Shown: positions 15,633-24,598 of the stretch, piece after piece | How positions within the stretch are numbered: the first letter of the stretch is position 1 | Layout of the letters: the number at the start of each line of letters is the position of its first letter | Source of the DNA: Afifella pfennigii DSM 17143 | Lineage (GTDB): Bacteria; Pseudomonadota; Alphaproteobacteria; Rhizobiales; Afifellaceae | Length of the DNA stretch: 54,647 nucleotides | Assembly (NCBI RefSeq): GCF_000688515.1 | Contig: NZ_JHZK01000026.1 | Location: 1 to 54,647, forward strand | Direction: 5' to 3' | Notes under the pieces: generated by a model | What the model was told of the DNA's origin: nothing | The model's input: only the letters and a program-made list of their open reading frames with translations | The model's database searches: none | Program-made: the position numbers and the translations under genes

Positions 15633-16505
15633 GGGCGCTCTTTCGGCCGCCAGCGTCGCCGCAAGGCCTTCGCGATAGCTCCGATAGGCGAGGTTGACGC
15701 CGAGCTCCGTCTTGATCTTGTCGTTACGCACCCGCTTGTTCTCGCCATAGAAGGAGCGGGCCATCGGCGACATCTCCGCCTCCTCGAACGGCACTTCCGG
15801 CGGCGGCTCCATGCCGAGCAGCTTGGCGGCATAGGCGATGACGTCCTGCGGCGGAGCCGGCTCGTCGTCGGCGCCGTTGAAGATGCCGACCGCCTGCTGG
15901 CCGAGCGCGGCGGCGACGATCCGGCCGATATCCTCCCCGTGGATGCGGTTGAAGACCTGGCCGTGCTTGATGATGCGGCGCGAGGTGCCGTCCCGCAGCT
16001 TGCGGAACGGGCCGCGACCCGGACCGTAGATGCCCGCCAGACGGATGACGGAGACCGGCACGCCGACCTCTTCGCCGAATTCCAGCCAGGCTTCCTCCGC
16101 ATCGAGGCGCCGCTTGGAGCGCTCCGAAACCGGTTGGCATGGAGTGGTCTCGTCGACCCAGGCGCCGCCATGGTCGCCATAGACGCCGACCGTGGAGAGA
16201 TAGCAGATGGCCATCGGCTGGGCCTCGGCGAGCGCATCGCGAAAGACGGCGAGAACCGGATCGCCCTGCGCTTCCGGCGCAATGGAGACCAGAACATGGC
16301 TCGCCTCCGCGACGGCATCCTCCACCGCGCCGTTATGCGGGGCGCCGGCGACGCCGTCGAAGATGAGCGGCATGGCGCCGAGACCGGCGAGCGCGTGCAG
16401 CTTCTCTGCGGTGCGCGTCGTGCCCCAGACGCTCTCCGGCTGCAGATCCGCGATGGCGAAGCGGGCCGAATAGCCGAGCCCGAAGCAGAAGAGACTGATG
16501 TTCAA
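15585..16505 (-). CDS. NAD-dependent epimerase/dehydratase-family protein (YeeZ-like SDR)
   Basis: This 306-residue extended-SDR-like protein has an atypical N terminus (LFCFGLGYSARF) in place of the strict GxxGxxG. It carries YLSTVGVYGDHGGAWVDE, where a Ser-Thr and Tyr replace a classical YxxxK context, and IRLAGIYGPGR. The pattern fits the YeeZ/NAD(P)-binding subgroup. The reaction is not known. Its last 48 bp overlap the end of nagA tail to tail, so antisense effects between the two are possible. Confidence 0.8.
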   Translation of the reverse strand: MNISLFCFGLGYSARFAIADLQPESVWGTTRTAEKLHALAGLGAMPLIFDGVAGAPHNGAVEDAVAEASHVLVSIAPEAQGDPVLAVFRDALAEAQPMAICYLSTVGVYGDHGGAWVDETTPCQPVSERSKRRLDAEEAWLEFGEEVGVPVSVIRLAGIYGPGRGPFRKLRDGTSRRIIKHGQVFNRIHGEDIGRIVAAALGQQAVGIFNGADDEPAPPQDVIAYAAKLLGMEPPPEVPFEEAEMSPMARSFYGENKRVRNDKIKTELGVNLAYRSYREGLAATLAAERAPSGGTVQALARQKHIG

Positions 16506-16595
16506 ACCTTGCCTTCCTCTACCTGTCGGCGTCGTGCCGGTCCGTTTTCGACGCGCAAGACGAACGGACTTCCTTCGGCCTATGAAGCTCGCAAC

Positions 16596-17744
16596 TCACT
16601 GGTCCACCTCGCTTACCTGGGGCTGCCATTCGCGGCGCACCTCCGGCAGCTTTTCCTTTGCCAGGTAAGCTTCCGCCAATGACGAAACGCGGTCCGCGGC
16701 AAGTTGTTGCAACGCCCAGATGGCGGCGCCCCGCACGAGCGCGCTTTCATCGTCCAAAAGACGTTCAGCTTCGCCCGCCAGGCCGGGCTCGCCCGAATTG
16801 CCGATGGCGATGAGCACATTGGAGACGAACTTGGCCCGGCCGATGCGCTTGATCGGCGAGCCGGAGAAGAATTGCCGGAACGAATTATCGTCGAGGCGGA
16901 CGAGATCGGCAAGAAGCGGCGCGGAAAGATCGGCGCGCGCCCTCAGCTTCGCCTCGGCGGAGGTTGCGGCGAATTTGTTCCACGGGCAGACGGCAAGGCA
17001 ATCGTCGCAGCCATAGATGCGGTTGCCGATGGCGGGCCTGAAGGCGCGGGGCACCAAGCCCTGATGCTCGATGGTGAGATAGGAGATACAGCGCCGCGCA
17101 TCGAGCTGATAGGGCGCCGGGAAGGCGTCGGTCGGACAGATATCGAGACAGCGGCGGCAACTGCCGCAATGATCGCTCTCCGCCGCGTCGGCCGGCAGCT
17201 CGGCGGCGGTGAAGATGGCGCCCAGGAACAGCCAGGAGCCGAGCTCGCGCGAGACGAGATTGGTGTGCTTGCCCTGCCAGCCGATCCCGGCGGCCTGCGC
17301 CAGCGGCTTTTCCATCACCGGGGCGGTATCGACGAAGACCTTGATCTCGTCAGGCAGGCCGAGCCGGCGCGCCTCGGCGGCGAAGCGCGAGCCGATGCGC
17401 TTCAGCGCCCCCTTGATGAGGTCGTGATAGTCGCGGTTGCGCGCATAGACGGAAATGGTCGCGCGCTCGCGCGCCGCGAGCGTCGCCAGCGGATCGACAT
17501 CCGGCCCGTAATTCATGCCGAGCATGACGATGGAGCCGAGATCGGCGAAAAGCGCGCGCGGATCGGCCCGGCGGGGCGCGGTCTCGGCGAGCCAGCCCAT
17601 CGTGCCGTGCCGACCTTCGGCGATGGCCTGACGAAGACGCGCACCGGCGGCGCCGAGGCGCTCCGGCGGCGTCACGCCGAGGCAGGCAAAACCCTCCTCG
17701 GCGGCGAACTCGGCGAGCCTGGATTTCAGCCTTGCGGCGCTCAG
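16596..17744 (-). CDS. queG: Epoxyqueuosine reductase
   Basis: This enzyme of about 382 residues performs the last step of queuosine synthesis in tRNA. It has the cobalamin-binding N-terminal half with DTAPVMEKPLAQAAGIGW, two [4Fe-4S] motifs (CGSCRRCLDICPTDAF and CDDCLAVCPWN), and a HEAT-like C terminus. The start is a problem. The homologous N terminus begins at about KSRLAEFAAEEGF, with no ATG, GTG or TTG close by. The nearest candidate is a CTG at 17744-17742 that overlaps the fzlA stop (CTGA). An ATG at 17870 would add 42 unrelated residues read from inside fzlA. I use the CTG with reserve. Confidence 0.9.
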   Translation of the reverse strand: MSAARLKSRLAEFAAEEGFACLGVTPPERLGAAGARLRQAIAEGRHGTMGWLAETAPRRADPRALFADLGSIVMLGMNYGPDVDPLATLAARERATISVYARNRDYHDLIKGALKRIGSRFAAEARRLGLPDEIKVFVDTAPVMEKPLAQAAGIGWQGKHTNLVSRELGSWLFLGAIFTAAELPADAAESDHCGSCRRCLDICPTDAFPAPYQLDARRCISYLTIEHQGLVPRAFRPAIGNRIYGCDDCLAVCPWNKFAATSAEAKLRARADLSAPLLADLVRLDDNSFRQFFSGSPIKRIGRAKFVSNVLIAIGNSGEPGLAGEAERLLDDESALVRGAAIWALQQLAADRVSSLAEAYLAKEKLPEVRREWQPQVSEVDQ

Positions 17745-18433
17745 AAGTCGAGATCGGCGTAATGCGCCGGCGGTGTCACGCCGCGCATCTGATCGGCCAG
17801 CAGCGGCCGGAAGGACGGGCGGGATTTCAGCTTGGCGTACCAATCCTTGGCTTCCTCGGTTTCCTGCCACGGCACCTCTCCGAGAAAGTCGGCGACCGAA
17901 AGCGCGCCTGCCGCGGCAAGGTCGGCGTAGCTCATCCGGTCGCCCGCCAGCCAGCTTCGCTCCACGATAAGATGGTCGATATAGCGCAGATGCGTGCGGA
18001 TATTAGCCCGGCCCGCCCGCAGCAGCGCCGAATCGGGCGACGAATCCTGCCCCAGCCGCGACAGCTCGCGTTTGATGACGCGTTCCTCCGCCAGATAGAC
18101 CGTCACCTCCTCGTTGAACTTGACCAGGAACCAGTCGAGCAGCCGCCGCACCTCCGCGCGCCGTTCCGCGCTGGCCGGCAAAAGCCGATGCTCGTCGAGC
18201 GCAAAGCCGCGGGTCTCGTCGAGATATTCTGAGATCGCCCAGGCGCCGACAATCGCCGGCCCTTCGTCCTCGATCATCACCGGCAAGGTCCCGGCCGGGT
18301 TCATCAGCAGGAATTCCTCCCGCCGCTCCCATGGCCTCTCCTCCAAGAGCTCGGGCGTCAGCTCGCATTCGGCGAGGGCCAGGCGGACGAAGCGGGAAGG
18401 TGCGGAGAGCGGATGGTGGAAGAGCCGGATCAT
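17741..18433 (-). CDS. fzlA: FzlA-like glutathione-S-transferase-fold cell-division protein
   Basis: The 230-residue protein has an N-terminal thioredoxin-like domain (FHHPLSAPSRFVRLALAE, NPAGTLPVM) and a helical GST domain. It ends in HYADLDF. Caulobacter FzlA, an FtsZ-binding activator of constriction in alphaproteobacteria, is also a GST homologue of about 230 residues, with a functionally important C-terminal tail that includes Asp227; here residue 227 is the Asp of ADLDF. I therefore prefer FzlA over a metabolic GST. The gene lies divergent from uppP, another envelope gene, and overlaps queG. Confidence 0.75.
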   Translation of the reverse strand: MIRLFHHPLSAPSRFVRLALAECELTPELLEERPWERREEFLLMNPAGTLPVMIEDEGPAIVGAWAISEYLDETRGFALDEHRLLPASAERRAEVRRLLDWFLVKFNEEVTVYLAEERVIKRELSRLGQDSSPDSALLRAGRANIRTHLRYIDHLIVERSWLAGDRMSYADLAAAGALSVADFLGEVPWQETEEAKDWYAKLKSRPSFRPLLADQMRGVTPPAHYADLDF

Positions 18434-18583
18434 CAGCGGGCTTCTAACTTAGAAAGGCAAACGAAATGGGAAAGGACGGACGAGCATGGTAGGAGCCGCA
18501 TGCCCTATCGATTCGCGCGGCCTTCATGGCATGGAGGCCCAATCGGGCGAAGGTAGGGCAACGGTGAAGCCAGGGGGATCAGC

Positions 18584-19390
18584 TTGGACCCGAGAACCAT
18601 CGTGGAGGCCGCCTTTCTCGGTCTTGTCGAGGGACTGACGGAGTTCATCCCCGTCTCCTCCACCGCGCATCTGCTCCTGGCGGGCCATTTCCTCGGTTTC
18701 GAATCGACGGGCAAGACCTTCGAGGTCCTGATCCAGCTCGGCGCCGTGCTCGCCATCCTGTCGGTCTATTTCGCCCGGCTGTGGCGGGTCGCCGTGGCGC
18801 TTCCCGCCGACCCGGCGGCGCGCCGCTTCGTCATCGCCATCGTGCTTGCCTTCCTGCCGGCGGCGGTGGTCGGCGTCTTCGCGCACGGCTTCATCAAGGA
18901 GGTGCTGTTTGAGGCGCCGGCGCTCATCTGCGTCACGCTCATCGTCGGCGGCGTCATCCTCGCCTGGATCGACCGCCTCGATCTGCGGCCCGTGCATCAC
19001 GACGCCATGCGCTATTCGCCCTGGCTCGCCTTCCGGATCGGCCTTTTTCAGACGCTGGCCATGATCCCCGGCGTCTCGCGTTCCGGCGCCACCATCGCCG
19101 GGGCCCTTCTGATGGGCTGCGACAAGCGCTCGGCGGCCGAGTTCTCCTTCTTTCTGGCGATGCCGACCATGGCCGGCGCCTTCACCTACGACCTCTACAA
19201 GAACCGCGACATTCTCTCCGCCGACGACGCCTTCATCATCACCATCGGCTTTCTGTGCGCCTTCGTGGCGGCGGTCTTCGTGGTGCGCACGCTGCTCGAT
19301 TTCGTCTCCCGCCACGGCTTCACGCCCTTCGCCTGGTGGCGGATCGTCGTCGGCACGGCCGGGCTGATCGGGCTCTGGCTGTTCGGCTAG
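18584..19390 (+). CDS. uppP: Undecaprenyl-diphosphatase
   Basis: This 268-residue inner-membrane enzyme dephosphorylates undecaprenyl diphosphate to recycle the lipid carrier of peptidoglycan synthesis, and it confers bacitracin tolerance. Both family signatures are present: [14 protein letters not shown] at residues 14-27 and PGVSRSGAT near residue 165. About eight membrane helices are predicted. The start is TTG 18584, preceded by CAGGGGGA. Length equals the family norm. Confidence 0.95.
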   Translation: MDPRTIVEAAFLGLVEGLTEFIPVSSTAHLLLAGHFLGFESTGKTFEVLIQLGAVLAILSVYFARLWRVAVALPADPAARRFVIAIVLAFLPAAVVGVFAHGFIKEVLFEAPALICVTLIVGGVILAWIDRLDLRPVHHDAMRYSPWLAFRIGLFQTLAMIPGVSRSGATIAGALLMGCDKRSAAEFSFFLAMPTMAGAFTYDLYKNRDILSADDAFIITIGFLCAFVAAVFVVRTLLDFVSRHGFTPFAWWRIVVGTAGLIGLWLFG

Positions 19391-19426
19391 AACCTTGCCT
19401 CAAAAGCGGCGCAACGGCCTTGCCGC

Positions 19427-20404
19427 TCAGCCGCTATGGCGGGCGGCGAACTGGCCGTGGTCGCGAAAGCGCACCAGATAGGTCGGCAGGATGAGCTCCA
19501 GCGCGGCCGGCTCGATGCCGAGGCCCTCCAACGTCCTGCCCTCCGCCTTCGCTTCCTGCGAGACGACGTTGTCGAGCTCAAGCTGGCGCACCTGGTCGGG
19601 TGTCAGCGGCGGCTTGGGCAACAATCCGGTGAAACTGGCCAGCACCTTGGCCGCGCCGGTCGGGATGGAGACGAGCTTGCGCCGACGGCCGACGGTCTTC
19701 AGCATCACCTCCATGCATTCGCGGAAGGTGAGCACCTGCGGCCCGCCGAGCTCGTAGACCGTGCCGCCCTTCGCCTTGCCCGAAAGGGCCAGCACCACCG
19801 CCTCGGCAACATCGCCGACGAAGACGGGCTGGAAGCGCGTCTCGCCGCCGCCGATCAAGGGCAGCACCGGGGAGATGCCGGCCATGCCGGCGAAGCGGTT
19901 GAAAAAATCGTCCTCCGGCCCGAAGACGATGGAGGGGCGCAAAATCACGGCCTCCGGCCGATGCTGGAGGATGCCGGCCTCGCCCTCCGCCTTGCTGCGG
20001 AAATAGGCGATGGTGGAAGAGGCGTCGGCGCCGATGGCCGAGATATGGACGACATCGGCGATGCCGGCCTTCTCCGCCGCCTCGGAGATGGTCTTCGGGC
20101 CGCTCGCCTGGATGGCGTCGAAGCTCTGGCGCCCGGCCTGGAAGAGGATGCCGACGCAGTTCACCACCGCATCGGCGCCTTCCATGGCGCGCTCTACCGA
20201 CCAGGGATAGCGCAGATTGGCCTGCACCGCCTTGATCTGCCCGACCGTGCCGAGCGGCTGCAGAAAGCCGGCGAGATCCGGCCGTCGGACGGCGACGCGG
20301 ATGCGCCAGCCCTGCCTGGCGAGAGCTCGCACGACATGCCGGCCGACGAAGCCGGAGCCGCCGAAGACCGTAACGAGGCGCGTCGGTTCGCTGGGTGCAG
20401 GCAC
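19427..20404 (-). CDS. NDUFA9-like complex I-associated NAD(P)-binding protein
   Basis: This 325-residue atypical SDR has the Rossmann motif VFGGSGFVGRHVVRAL at residues 13-28, VVNCVGILFQAG, HISAIGAD and ILRPSIVFGPEDDFFNRF. That pattern is characteristic of the complex I NDUFA9 subunit family in mitochondria and alphaproteobacteria. In bacteria its role is not firmly shown; support of NADH dehydrogenase or ubiquinone-related metabolism is plausible. It converges on uppP with a 36-bp gap. Confidence 0.85.
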   Translation of the reverse strand: MPAPSEPTRLVTVFGGSGFVGRHVVRALARQGWRIRVAVRRPDLAGFLQPLGTVGQIKAVQANLRYPWSVERAMEGADAVVNCVGILFQAGRQSFDAIQASGPKTISEAAEKAGIADVVHISAIGADASSTIAYFRSKAEGEAGILQHRPEAVILRPSIVFGPEDDFFNRFAGMAGISPVLPLIGGGETRFQPVFVGDVAEAVVLALSGKAKGGTVYELGGPQVLTFRECMEVMLKTVGRRRKLVSIPTGAAKVLASFTGLLPKPPLTPDQVRQLELDNVVSQEAKAEGRTLEGLGIEPAALELILPTYLVRFRDHGQFAARHSG

Positions 20405-20533
20405 GGGAAATCTCCTGAGGGAAGGTGCGCTCTTTCACGATGAGCGCTGACTACGCATCCCATATAGGGCGCCTCGGCAAGGCCCATCAACGGCTGCTTT
20501 CCACAGCCGCGACAAATCGGCATGGCAGCGGCC

Positions 20534-21352
20534 TCACAGCGGCTGATCCTGGCGCAAGGCCTCGTAGACGAAAAGACCGGTGGCGATGGCGAGATTGAGC
20601 GAATCGGCCTTGCCGCGCATCGGTATGCGCAGGAGCTCGTCGCACGCCGCCGCGAGGCGTTCGGTGAGCCCCTGGCGCTCGTTGCCCATGAGAAGGATGA
20701 GCGGCGGGCTGTAATCGGCTTGCCTGAAATCGCGCCTGGCGGAGAGATGCGTGCCGAGAAGGCGCGCCCCGTTGGCGCGGGCGGCGGCGAGAAAGGCCTC
20801 CTCCCGTGCCAGCGCCAGCGGCACATGGAAGAAGGAGCCCATGGAGGCGCGCACCGCCTCCAGCGAGAAGGGGTCGCAGCATTCGCCGATGAGGACGATG
20901 CCGGCGGCGCCGGCGGCATCGGCGGTGCGGATGATGGTGCCGAGATTGCCCGGATCGCGAATGCGCTCAAGGCCGATCCAGATGCCCCGCGCGCCGATCT
21001 CTTCCGCTCCCGCGAGCCGCTTCTTGAAGACGCCGATGACGGTCTGCGGATTGTCGCGGCGCGACAGCTTCTCCAGCACCTTGTGGCTGACGGCCAGGAC
21101 GCGCCCGCCGCGCGCCTTCACCTCGGCAGCACTCTCGCCCACGGGACCCTCCAGGCTGTCCGCGGCGGCGATGAGATCGACGACCTCAAAGCCGGCGGCG
21201 AGCGCGTCGCGCACCAGCTTCAGCCCCTCGCCGAGAAAAAGGCCGGTGCGGTCCCGCTCTTTCTTCGCCGTAAGGGCGCGCAGATCCTTCACGATCGGGT
21301 TCGCCGGGCTGTCGACGCGGTGAAAGGCGCCGGGCGCGGAGCGTGAGGTCAT
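20534..21352 (-). CDS. TrmH/SpoU-family RNA 2'-O-methyltransferase
   Basis: This 272-residue protein has an N-terminal RNA-binding-like domain (NPIVKDLRALTAKKERDRTG, FLGEGLKLVRDAL) and a SPOUT methyltransferase domain with RDPGNLGTIIRTADAAG (motif 1), LLMGNERQGL (motif 2) and IPMRGKADSLNLAIATGL (motif 3), so the knotted SAM site is complete. The substrate is probably 23S rRNA. The start ATG overlaps the stop of the upstream methyltransferase (ATGA), so the two are coupled. Confidence 0.88.
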   Translation of the reverse strand: MTSRSAPGAFHRVDSPANPIVKDLRALTAKKERDRTGLFLGEGLKLVRDALAAGFEVVDLIAAADSLEGPVGESAAEVKARGGRVLAVSHKVLEKLSRRDNPQTVIGVFKKRLAGAEEIGARGIWIGLERIRDPGNLGTIIRTADAAGAAGIVLIGECCDPFSLEAVRASMGSFFHVPLALAREEAFLAAARANGARLLGTHLSARRDFRQADYSPPLILLMGNERQGLTERLAAACDELLRIPMRGKADSLNLAIATGLFVYEALRQDQPL

Positions 21353-22260
21353 GGCCGCTTCTGCGCCCGGCAATAGAGCGAGGTGGGCAACGCCTTGGTG
21401 CCGTTCGCGTCCCCTTCCCCGGCGATCAGCGCCATCTCCCCGGAAGTGACCTTGCCGCCGAGGATGTCGGCGCAGAGCTGATGCAGCGAAAGATAGGAGG
21501 CGCGGATGGCATAGGCGGTCAGCACCAGGGTGCCGCCGGGCTTCAGGCATTCGGCGCACAGCTTCAGCATCTGCGGCAAATCCTCAAAAAGCCGCCAGGT
21601 CTCGCCCTTCGGGCCGCGGCCGTATTTCGGCGGGTCGAGCAGGATCATGTCGTAGGCGTTGCCGCGGCGCACCTCGCGGGCGGCGAATTTGCCGGCATCC
21701 TCGGTGAGCCAGCGAATGGGCTTCTCCTCCAGGCCGGACAGCGCCTGGTTCTCGCGCGCCCAGGCGATCGCCTTCTTGGAAGCGTCGACATGGGCGACCT
21801 CCGCCCCCGCCGCGGCGGCGACGAGCGAGGCGATGCCGGTATAGCCGAAGAGGTTGAGAAGCTTGCCGCCCGGCCTTTCGCCGAGGCTTTCGGCGATGAA
21901 GCGCCATTGCGCCTCCTGCTCGGGAAAGACGCCGACATGGCGGAAGGAGGTGAGGCGGCAGGAAAACCGCAAGGCGCCGTGGCGGCAGGTCCAGTCCGGC
22001 GCCTCCGCTCTCTGCTTCCAGCGCCCGGCGCCTTCCTCTTCCACGTCGCCGGTGAAGACGGCGTCCGCCTTCTGCCAGGCGGAGGCAGGCAGAGAGGGCG
22101 CCCACATCGCCTGCTCCTCCGGCCGGTCGAGGAGCTTGTCGCCGAAGCGCTCCAGCTTGCGGCCGTTGCCGCTGTCGATGAGGGCGTAATCGTCGGGCCC
22201 GGCGGTGGCGAGGATGCGCGGCCGCAGCGACGCGGCAAGGGCGGGCGGCTCAATCGTCAT
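21349..22260 (-). CDS. Class I SAM-dependent rRNA methyltransferase (RlmI/RlmK-like)
   Basis: The 303-residue product contains the SAM-binding motif NLFGYTGIASLVAAAAGA near residue 137, and ILLDPPKYGRGPKG, a DPPK/Y motif of m5C or m2G RNA methyltransferases. It lacks a long PUA extension, so it is shorter than RlmI of E. coli (about 396). It is the middle gene of a three-gene operon, overlapping cysQ upstream and the SpoU gene downstream by 4 bp each. Confidence 0.83.
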   Translation of the reverse strand: MTIEPPALAASLRPRILATAGPDDYALIDSGNGRKLERFGDKLLDRPEEQAMWAPSLPASAWQKADAVFTGDVEEEGAGRWKQRAEAPDWTCRHGALRFSCRLTSFRHVGVFPEQEAQWRFIAESLGERPGGKLLNLFGYTGIASLVAAAAGAEVAHVDASKKAIAWARENQALSGLEEKPIRWLTEDAGKFAAREVRRGNAYDMILLDPPKYGRGPKGETWRLFEDLPQMLKLCAECLKPGGTLVLTAYAIRASYLSLHQLCADILGGKVTSGEMALIAGEGDANGTKALPTSLYCRAQKRP

Positions 22261-23102
22261 GGCGTTGGAGTGTCATGGCGGTGAAGCAGCCGGCCGGCGA
22301 GAGCGGCATCGCCGAGCGCCAGGAAATGCGGGTTCTCGAAGGGCCTCGGTCCCGCCTCATGGGCGCGGCCGTAGAGGAAGGGCGCGCCGTCAAGGCGCAG
22401 GACGCAACCGCCGGCCGCCTCCAGCACCGCCTGGCCGGCGGCCGTGTCCCATTGCATGGTCGGCGACAGCCGCGGGTAGAAATCCGCCTCCCCCTCCGCC
22501 AGCAGGCAGAATTTCAACGACGAGCCGATGGACCGGCTCTCCACCGCGCCGGAGCGCTTGAGGAAGGCGGCCGTCTGAGGCGACAGATGCGAGCGGCTGG
22601 CGACCGCCACCGGCGGCTCGGGCGCCTTGCGCGCCTGGACGCGCCGGAAGGGGCCCGCCCTCGCCTGCCTTGCATCCGCCTCCGCCAGGAAGGCCTGTCC
22701 GTCGGCGCCGGCATAGAGCCTGCCGCGCGCCGGGGCATAGACGACGCCGGCGACCGTGCGCGCCTCCTCGATGAGGGCGATATTGACGGTGAAGTCGCCG
22801 CGTCCGCAGACGAATTCCTTGGTGCCGTCGAGCGGGTCGACGAGAAAGAAGCGCGAGCCTGTCTGCGGCGGGCCGTGCTGGCTGCAAGCCTCCTCCGCGA
22901 CGATAACAACGCCCGGGAAAGCCTTGGCGAGGAAGCCCTCGATGAGCTTCTCGCTCGCCCGGTCCGCCTCCGTGACTGGGCTCTCATCCGCCTTGCGCTC
23001 CACCGACAAGCCGGCATCGTAATGCGCAAGGACGCTGCGGCCGGCGGCGAGAGAAGCATCAACGAGAGATTGCAACAGGGGCGGGAGCTGAGTGATCGGC
23101 AT
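22257..23102 (-). CDS. cysQ: 3'(2'),5'-bisphosphate nucleotidase
   Basis: This 281-residue member of the inositol-phosphatase superfamily removes the 3'-phosphate from PAP or PAPS, a by-product of sulfate assimilation. The metal-binding motifs are present: VTEADRASEKLIEGFL, DPLDGTKEFV near residue 93, and WDTAAGQAVLEAAGG near residue 218. Length is normal. First gene of the operon with two RNA methyltransferases. Confidence 0.9.
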   Translation of the reverse strand: MPITQLPPLLQSLVDASLAAGRSVLAHYDAGLSVERKADESPVTEADRASEKLIEGFLAKAFPGVVIVAEEACSQHGPPQTGSRFFLVDPLDGTKEFVCGRGDFTVNIALIEEARTVAGVVYAPARGRLYAGADGQAFLAEADARQARAGPFRRVQARKAPEPPVAVASRSHLSPQTAAFLKRSGAVESRSIGSSLKFCLLAEGEADFYPRLSPTMQWDTAAGQAVLEAAGGCVLRLDGAPFLYGRAHEAGPRPFENPHFLALGDAALAGRLLHRHDTPTP

Positions 23103-23242
23103 GGGCGCCTCTTACCCCGTCATGCCTCGGCGCGAAATACGCTTCGCGCGCACGCTTTGCCGGTTGAGTATCTTCAGGCCTCTGTGCACAATCGCCGCCG
23201 AATTGAAAGGCGGGCCGGGATGGCGGGCCGCGGGGAGACAAG

Positions 23243-23977
23243 ATGAAACTGACCGGCGAATACCAGATTCCGGCGCCGCGCGAGCGGGTCTGGGGACTCC
23301 TCAACGATCCGGATGTGTTGCGGGAGTGCATGCCGGGCTGCGAGATGCTGGAGACGACGGAAGAAGGCGGCTTCAAGGCGCGGGTGACGACCAAGATCGG
23401 GCCGGTCAAGGCGACCTTCAACGGCGCGGTCGAGCTCACCAACATCAACGCTCCGCAGAGCTACCGCATCGAGGGCGAGGGCCAGGGCGGTGTCGCCGGC
23501 TTCGCCAAGGGCCACGCCGATGTGAACCTCGCCGAGGAGGAAGGCGGCACGCGCCTTTCCTACGAGGCGGATGTGCAGGTGGGCGGCAAGCTCGCCCAGC
23601 TCGGCAACCGGCTGGTCGGCTCCACGGCCAAGAAGCTCGCCGACCAGTTCTTCTCCTGCTTCGCCGAGAAGGCGGGCGGCAAGGCCGTGGCGGAAGCGGC
23701 GGCGGCGCCCGCCGGGCTTCCGGGCGAGACGGTGCCGCCGCAGGCGACGGGTGTCCCTGAGGTGGAGCCGCAAGTCGCGGCGGCCGAAGGCGAGAAGCGG
23801 GAAGAGGAGAAGCACGAATCGGCCTTTGCGCATGCCGCCCACGAGCTGGAGCATGCCGCAGAGGAGGCGGAGGAGGCCGTGGAGGAGCGTGCCGCCAGCG
23901 GCTTTCTTGGCGGCCCCGTCATGTGGGGTCTTCTGGTGCTCTTGGCGATGATCGTCGTCTGGGCCCTCACTACCTAA
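23243..23977 (+). CDS. coxG: CoxG-like SRPBCC protein with C-terminal membrane anchor
   Basis: Residues 1-150 form the CoxG/SRPBCC domain (MKLTGEYQIPAPRERVWGLL, DPDVLRECMPGCEML). Residues 150-220 are an Ala/Glu-rich, acidic linker. Residues about 222-241 (GPVMWGLLVLLAMIVVWAL) are a single membrane helix near the C terminus. In the CO dehydrogenase system CoxG recruits the enzyme to the membrane and links it to the quinone pool. It is the first gene of the operon, 52 bp ahead of coxS. Confidence 0.85.
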   Translation: MKLTGEYQIPAPRERVWGLLNDPDVLRECMPGCEMLETTEEGGFKARVTTKIGPVKATFNGAVELTNINAPQSYRIEGEGQGGVAGFAKGHADVNLAEEEGGTRLSYEADVQVGGKLAQLGNRLVGSTAKKLADQFFSCFAEKAGGKAVAEAAAAPAGLPGETVPPQATGVPEVEPQVAAAEGEKREEEKHESAFAHAAHELEHAAEEAEEAVEERAASGFLGGPVMWGLLVLLAMIVVWALTT

Positions 23978-24029
23978 CGGCGGCCAGCGCGCCACATAGA
24001 TAACAACCGATTTTTCAGGGAGGAGTTTG

Positions 24030-24521
<492 letters not shown>

Positions 24522-24598
24522 CGACATCGCGAACGATCAGGTTCGGCGAAGAAAAAGGCCGCCAAGGCCCGCGCTCGCCAGGACCGGAGGGAGGAAAG

